From NCBI RefSeq assembly GCF_021191695.1, contig NZ_JAIWPT010000016.1, positions 41,304-105,303 on the forward strand: 64,000 bases of DNA, written 5' to 3'. Below, piece after piece: positions 60,042-64,000 of the stretch. A model generated the notes under the pieces. The model made no database searches and had not been told where the DNA came from. It saw nothing but the letters and a program-made list of their open reading frames with translations. The stretch's first letter is position 1, and each line of letters starts with the position of its first letter. A program made the translations under genes and the position numbers. The DNA is from Proluteimonas luteida (GTDB taxonomy: Bacteria > Pseudomonadota > Gammaproteobacteria > Xanthomonadales > Xanthomonadaceae).

Positions 60042-61958
60042 TCAGCCGGGCAGGTCCACCGCTGCGTCGACACCGCGTGCCGCCTCCGCGCGCAACGCAC
60101 CGGCACGCCGCAGCACCAGCGGCGGATCCTGTTCCTCGGGCGTCGTGAACAGCCGGTGGCGGCGCATCCACTGGCCGAGCCGGCGCGAGGACGTCAGCCG
60201 GACGATCGGGATCGAGCCGGCCAGGCCGACGATGACCGGCGACATCCACAGCGCCAGCCCCGGCGACATCGCGACCGCCGCGACGCCCATCACCAGGCCC
60301 AGCAACGTGGTGCCGCGATAGCTGCGCCACAGGTCGGCCAGCGTCTGCCGGCCGTCGTCGCGCTGCTGCGCGTCCCAGCCCGAATCCCTGCCCGCCAGCA
60401 CCTCGGCGACGCCACGCGACTGCACGTACATCGTCACCGGCGCCATCAGCGCCGCCAGCACGTTCTCGACCAGCACGCTGGCCAGCGCCCGCAGCGCGCC
60501 ACCGCAGCCGCGGCGCAGACGCGGGTCGAGCATCGTGACGATGTAGCCCATCACCTTCGGCGCGAACAGCATCGCCATCGTCAGCGCGAACACGCCGAGG
60601 AAGCGGCCGGAATCGATCGCCATCCAGTAGCCGGCGGCCGAGAAGCCGCCTTCGCCCGGCATGCCGTGCTGCAGCGGAATCGCCAGGCCGATCAGGATCA
60701 GCATCGCCCACAGCGGCGCGGTGAGGTAATGGCCGATGCCGATCAGCAGGTGCCAGCGGCTGACCCAGTGCAGGCCGCGCGCCGGCAGCACGCCGCCGTG
60801 CTGCAGGTTGCCCTGGCACCAGCGGCGGTCGCGCACCAGCATGTCGGTCAATGTCGGCGGGCCTTCTTCGTAGCTGCCCTCGAGCGTGGGGATCATGTGC
60901 AGCGCCCAGCCGCCGCGACGCATCAGCGCCGCCTCGACGAAGTCGTGGCTGAGCACGTTGCCACGGAACGGCACCGTGCCCTGCAGCGCCGGCAGCCCGC
61001 CGTTGCCGGCGAAGGCCGCGGTGCGGATCATCGCGTTGTGGCCCCAGTAGTTGCTCTCGGCACCATGCCACCAGGCCACGCCCTGGGCGATGACCGGCCC
61101 GTAGATGCGCCCGGAAAACTGCTGCATGCGCGCGAACACGGTCGCGCCGTTGACGATCAGCGGCAGCGTCTGGATCAGTGCGACGTCGTCGTGGCCTTCC
61201 ATCGCCGCAGCCAGCCGCACCAGCGTATCGCCGGTCATCAGGCTGTCGGCGTCGAGGATCAGGAACTGCGGATACGCGCCGCCCCAGCGCCGCACCCAGT
61301 CGGCGATGTTGCCGGCCTTGCGTTCGTGGTTGTCGTCGCGGCGGCGGTAGTAGAGGTTGCGCGCGCCGGTGCGCGTGCGCATCCGCTCGAACGCCTGCAC
61401 CTCGCGTGCGTGGATGCCCGCGTCGCGCGTGTCGCTGAGCACGAACAGATCGAAGCGCTCGCCCTGCCCGGTCGCCTCGAGCGACTCGAGGATCGCCTGC
61501 AGGCCGGCCATCAGCCGCTCGGGATCCTCGTTGTAGGTGGGCATCAGCAACGCGGTACGCGCGCGCAGCGCAGGCAGGGGTTGCGCGGTATCGATGCCCA
61601 GCCGCGCCGGCCGCCGCAGCAGCACCATGACGAACCCGGCCAGCGAACTGGTGAACGACTGCACGATCCACGCGAACAGCGGCACGAACACCACCAGCAG
61701 CAGGCCTTCGAGCACGTCGATGCCTCCGATCCGCAGCAGCCACCAGATCTGGTAGGTCGCCAGCAGGGTCAGCGCCGCGGAAGTGCCGATGATCGATGCG
61801 CGCCGCCACCCCATGCCGGGCGGCGACGAAGGTCGCACGCGCGTGTCGAGGCGGCCCTCGCGCAGCGACTGCACCGGCATCGCGGTCGGCGACTCCGGCG
61901 GCATCGTCGGCAATGTGGCGATGTCCGACTCGCCCGGCTGGCGGGGCGGCGCACTCAT
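60042..61958 (-). CDS. opgH: Osmoregulated periplasmic glucan glucosyltransferase
   Basis: A 638-residue inner-membrane enzyme that makes the beta-1,2-glucan backbone from UDP-glucose. Membrane helices lie at about 55-105. The GT2 catalytic domain has [24 protein letters not shown] and the QXXRW-like [10 protein letters not shown], and several C-terminal helices follow. Length is typical of xanthomonads and shorter than the 847 residues of E. coli. The ATG at 61958 overlaps opgD by 4 nt (ATGA); an ATG at 61967 is an alternative. It works with OpgD, encoded upstream. Confidence 0.93.
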   Translation of the reverse strand: MSAPPRQPGESDIATLPTMPPESPTAMPVQSLREGRLDTRVRPSSPPGMGWRRASIIGTSAALTLLATYQIWWLLRIGGIDVLEGLLLVVFVPLFAWIVQSFTSSLAGFVMVLLRRPARLGIDTAQPLPALRARTALLMPTYNEDPERLMAGLQAILESLEATGQGERFDLFVLSDTRDAGIHAREVQAFERMRTRTGARNLYYRRRDDNHERKAGNIADWVRRWGGAYPQFLILDADSLMTGDTLVRLAAAMEGHDDVALIQTLPLIVNGATVFARMQQFSGRIYGPVIAQGVAWWHGAESNYWGHNAMIRTAAFAGNGGLPALQGTVPFRGNVLSHDFVEAALMRRGGWALHMIPTLEGSYEEGPPTLTDMLVRDRRWCQGNLQHGGVLPARGLHWVSRWHLLIGIGHYLTAPLWAMLILIGLAIPLQHGMPGEGGFSAAGYWMAIDSGRFLGVFALTMAMLFAPKVMGYIVTMLDPRLRRGCGGALRALASVLVENVLAALMAPVTMYVQSRGVAEVLAGRDSGWDAQQRDDGRQTLADLWRSYRGTTLLGLVMGVAAVAMSPGLALWMSPVIVGLAGSIPIVRLTSSRRLGQWMRRHRLFTTPEEQDPPLVLRRAGALRAEAARGVDAAVDLPG

Positions 61959-63460
61959 GGCGTCCACCGGTAGAGCCAGGTCTCCGAGAACGCCGCACCG
62001 TCATGCAGCAGCCGCATGCGCAGCTCGACGACCGCTGCATCCTGTGGCTCCAGCTCGAAGCCGACCCGCCAGCCGCCGTCGGGGCGGCGGTGCACGACCG
62101 GATGTCGCAGCAGACCTGCCGATGCGGCCGCCTCGACCGTCGGCAACGCCGCCTCGTCCAGCGCCGCGCCGCCGTCGAGATCGATGACGAACAGGCGCGC
62201 CCCGGACTGCGTCTTCGGCACCGCACCGATCCGGGTCGCCGTGACCGTCGCAAGCCGCGGCAGCCACACATGCCCGCCCGACCAGTGCAGCCGGTAGCGC
62301 CAGCGGCTTTCCCGGCCGGCGTGCAGCGCCGTGGCCGGGCGCCAGAACGCGACGATGTTGTCGTGGTACTCGTCTGCGGTCGGAATCTCGACCAGGTGCA
62401 CCTCGCCCGCGCCCCAGTCCGCCAGCGGTTCGACCCATGCGCCGGGGCGGCGCTCGTAGCCGGCCTCCGCATCCTGGAAGTCGCCGAACGCGCGCTTGCG
62501 CTGCATCAGGCCGAATCCGCGCGGGTCGCGGTCCTGGAAGCCGCTGTGCTGCAGCGCCTGCGGGTTGCGCAGCGCACGCCAGACCTGCTCGCCGGTGCCG
62601 GTGAGCATCGCCAGGCCGTCGGAATCGTGCACCGCCGGGCGGTAGTCGTCGATGCCGACGCGGTCGCCGGCATCGAAATGGAACATGCTCGTCAGCGGCG
62701 CGATGCCCGCATTGGCGATGTCCACGCGCGGGAACAGGCGGGCATCGACGTCGAAGACCGTGTCCTGGCCGGGCGCGATGACGAAACGGTAGGCACCGGC
62801 GACGCTGGGGCCGTCGAGCAGCGCATCGATGATGATCGTCTCCGCGTCCACGGCCGGGCGATGCAGCCAGAATGCCCGGAACACCGGAAATTCCTCGGGC
62901 TCCGGATCGCCGCTGCCCAGCGCAAGCCCGCGCGCCGACAGGCCGTACCCCAGGCCTTGCGCGACCGCCCGGAAATAGCTGGCGCCGAGGAACGCGCAGA
63001 TCTCGTCCTGCACGCCGGGCCGGTTCAAGGGGCCATGCAGGCGGAAACCGGCGAAGCCGATGTCGTCGAGCTGCGGCGCCGGATTGGGGCTGTAATCGAA
63101 ATCATCGGTCGAGAAGCGCAGGGCGCGCGCCTGGCTGTTCTCGACGACATGCAGGTCCACCCGCTCGCGGAACAGGAAGCCGCGGTGGAAGAACCGCGCC
63201 TGGAAGCGCCCGTCGTCGTCGCCCCACAACGCATGCTCGGGCCGGAAGCGGAAATCGCGGTACTGGTCGTAGCTGCTGTCAGCCAGCGACGCGGGCAGGC
63301 GCGCATCAGGCGGTGCGTAGGGCCGGGCCGCCAACGCCCGCGCCAGCGACACCACCGTCCGGTCGTCGAAAGCCGTCGCGTCGCCCGCACCCAGCGCCGG
63401 CCACCAGCCACCAAACAACGGAAGCGCCATCGCGCCCGCCAGTACATCGCGTCGTCTCAC
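61955..63460 (-). CDS. opgD: Glucan biosynthesis protein D, Tat-exported
   Basis: A 501-residue periplasmic protein of the OpgG/OpgD family. The N-terminus [18 protein letters not shown] is a twin-arginine signal. The family core has [61 protein letters not shown] and [22 protein letters not shown], which match the OpgG/D domain and the C-terminal immunoglobulin-like part. It modifies or branches glucan made by OpgH. The start is GTG at 63460. It is the first gene of the opgD-opgH operon, after tRNA-Ile. Confidence 0.93.
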   Translation of the reverse strand: MRRRDVLAGAMALPLFGGWWPALGAGDATAFDDRTVVSLARALAARPYAPPDARLPASLADSSYDQYRDFRFRPEHALWGDDDGRFQARFFHRGFLFRERVDLHVVENSQARALRFSTDDFDYSPNPAPQLDDIGFAGFRLHGPLNRPGVQDEICAFLGASYFRAVAQGLGYGLSARGLALGSGDPEPEEFPVFRAFWLHRPAVDAETIIIDALLDGPSVAGAYRFVIAPGQDTVFDVDARLFPRVDIANAGIAPLTSMFHFDAGDRVGIDDYRPAVHDSDGLAMLTGTGEQVWRALRNPQALQHSGFQDRDPRGFGLMQRKRAFGDFQDAEAGYERRPGAWVEPLADWGAGEVHLVEIPTADEYHDNIVAFWRPATALHAGRESRWRYRLHWSGGHVWLPRLATVTATRIGAVPKTQSGARLFVIDLDGGAALDEAALPTVEAAASAGLLRHPVVHRRPDGGWRVGFELEPQDAAVVELRMRLLHDGAAFSETWLYRWTP

Positions 63461-63539
63461 CCAGCACCCAGCCGTATTCAGGATCAGCGTGAGACTGTAG
63501 CGGCGGGGTTGTAAGCATTGCGCGAAGCCGTCGCGGCGA

Positions 63540-63615
63540 TGGTGGGCCCACCAGGACTCGAACCTGGAACCAAAGGATTATGAGTCCTCTGCTCTGACCA
63601 TTGAGCTATAGGCCC
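63540..63615 (-). tRNA. tRNA-Ile2(CAT), lysidine type
   Basis: A 76-nt cloverleaf starting GGGCCTATAGCTCAATGG, with anticodon arm GAGGA CTCATAA TCCTT, T-arm CCAGGTTCGAGTCCTGG and encoded CCA. Sequence and the GACTCATAATC core are like E. coli ileX, so the CAT anticodon is likely changed by TilS to read AUA. It lies between opgD and the rRNA operon end. The assignment to Ile2 over Met is by resemblance. Confidence 0.88.
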
Positions 63616-63780
63616 GCGGGACGCAATCGTAACAAGCCGCCGCAGGCTTTTGCCGCGTCATCCGCCGCACGCAGCAACCGGGTACCCGAACGTTTTCGCC
63701 CTCCAACCGGCGCACGTCATCCCGCATCGATCGGACAACGCCCCCCTCGTCCGGATAAACCTCCCGGAGCCACCGCGCCC

Positions 63781-63854
63781 GTAGGTCGGGGCAACGCCCC
63801 CGACGCCGTGCGCCCCCGGACGTCATCCCCGTCGGCCGCGTGGGGCCGACCTAC
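63781..63854. repeat. Facing pair of GTAG-type REP units, same pair as at 59908
   Basis: Unit B at 63781-63805 (GTAGGTCGGGGCAACGCCCC and 5 more bases) is identical to the minus-strand copy at 59999-60023. Unit A, ending at 63854 on the minus strand, differs from 59908-59932 at one base. The order of units is the reverse of that locus. It lies in the 294-bp gap between tRNA-Ile and the 5S rRNA gene, where no gene is seen. Confidence 0.85.
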
Positions 63855-63866
63855 GAAAGAACCAAA

Positions 63867-63901
63867 GAAAAACCCCCCGCCGGGAACCGGCGGGGGGTTT
63901 T
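63867..63901 (-). terminator. rRNA operon terminator
   Basis: A GC-rich stem CCCCCCGCCGG with its complement CCGGCGGGGGG and a 3-nt loop, with A and T tracts at both ends (AAAAA and TTTT). On the minus strand it follows the 5S rRNA 3' end by about 10 bp. It should end the rRNA transcript before tRNA-Ile. Confidence 0.87.
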
Positions 63902-63909
63902 GGATAAAA

Positions 63910-64000
63910 CCCTGGCGATGACCTACTCTCGCATGCTGGATGCACACTACCATCGGCGCATGTACGTTTCACTTCCGAGTTCGGAATGGGATCGGGTGGT
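63910..64000 (-). rRNA. rrf: 5S ribosomal RNA, 3' part
   Basis: The minus strand reads as the last 91 nt of 5S rRNA: ACCACCCGATCCCATTCC, GAACTCGGAAGTGAAAC, GCGCCGATGGTAGTGTG and GAGAGTAGGTCATCGCC. The 5' part (about 25 nt) lies beyond the right edge. It marks the end of an rRNA operon oriented to the left, with a terminator after it. Confidence 0.95.

Overview
The window is high-GC DNA (roughly 70 percent by eye) from a gammaproteobacterium of the Xanthomonadaceae, most like Lysobacter or Luteimonas. The basis is gene order typical of that family: birA-coaX-SPOR gene; prmA-DUF3426-fis-purH-purD; nudC-erpA; algZ-algR-hemC; a short Xanthomonas-type opgH with opgD; and GTAG-tipped palindromic repeats like the SMAG repeats of Stenotrophomonas. 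No tool was run, so family names rest on motif recognition.

The left edge (1 to about 2.5 kb) differs from the rest. Its GC is visibly lower, and it carries an unrecognised soluble protein 1 nt upstream of a four-helix membrane protein, a small anchored protein, a Cro/C1-type repressor with palindromes at its start, and an intact tRNA-Thr(TGT). About 120 bp further on lies the 5' half of a second, different tRNA-Thr(TGT), broken just after the anticodon. This looks like the edge of a genomic island that replaced a tRNA gene. The two-gene pair at 21-1464 is the best candidate for an undescribed system, possibly a sensor and membrane-effector defence module.

From 2.6 to 24 kb the content is mainly housekeeping: biotin ligase and pantothenate kinase, an MtfA-like peptidase, a PepSY protein with PhoP-PhoQ, a pentein-fold guanidine hydrolase coupled to dusA, a SlyD-type isomerase, prmA, fis and the purine genes purH and purD, an FUSC-family transporter and an acyl-CoA thioesterase. 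A lipoprotein gene between purH and purD carries an apparent one-base deletion. From 24 to 36.6 kb come a TonB-dependent receptor divergent from a PhoD phosphatase, a large SNF2 helicase, an MFS-acyltransferase fusion, and three small membrane proteins (TM2-like, CD225/dispanin, DUF2752).

From 36.7 to 46 kb lie nudC, erpA, two membrane proteins, a two-gene signalling unit (REC with degenerate GGDEF-EAL, plus a BarA-like hybrid kinase), and bfr, bfd and rppH with a probable Fur box upstream of bfd; tRNA-Met follows. From 46 to 64 kb come two tandem S9 oligopeptidases, a WYL regulator, a flavoprotein, an orphan DmsC-like membrane protein, an outer-membrane protein, hemC-algR-algZ with an esterase, the osmoregulated glucan genes opgH and opgD, tRNA-Ile2(CAT), and the 3' end of an rRNA operon (5S rRNA) running off the right edge. 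Palindromic GTAG repeats sit in five intergenic regions. No CRISPR array, insertion sequence, integrase or replication origin was seen.
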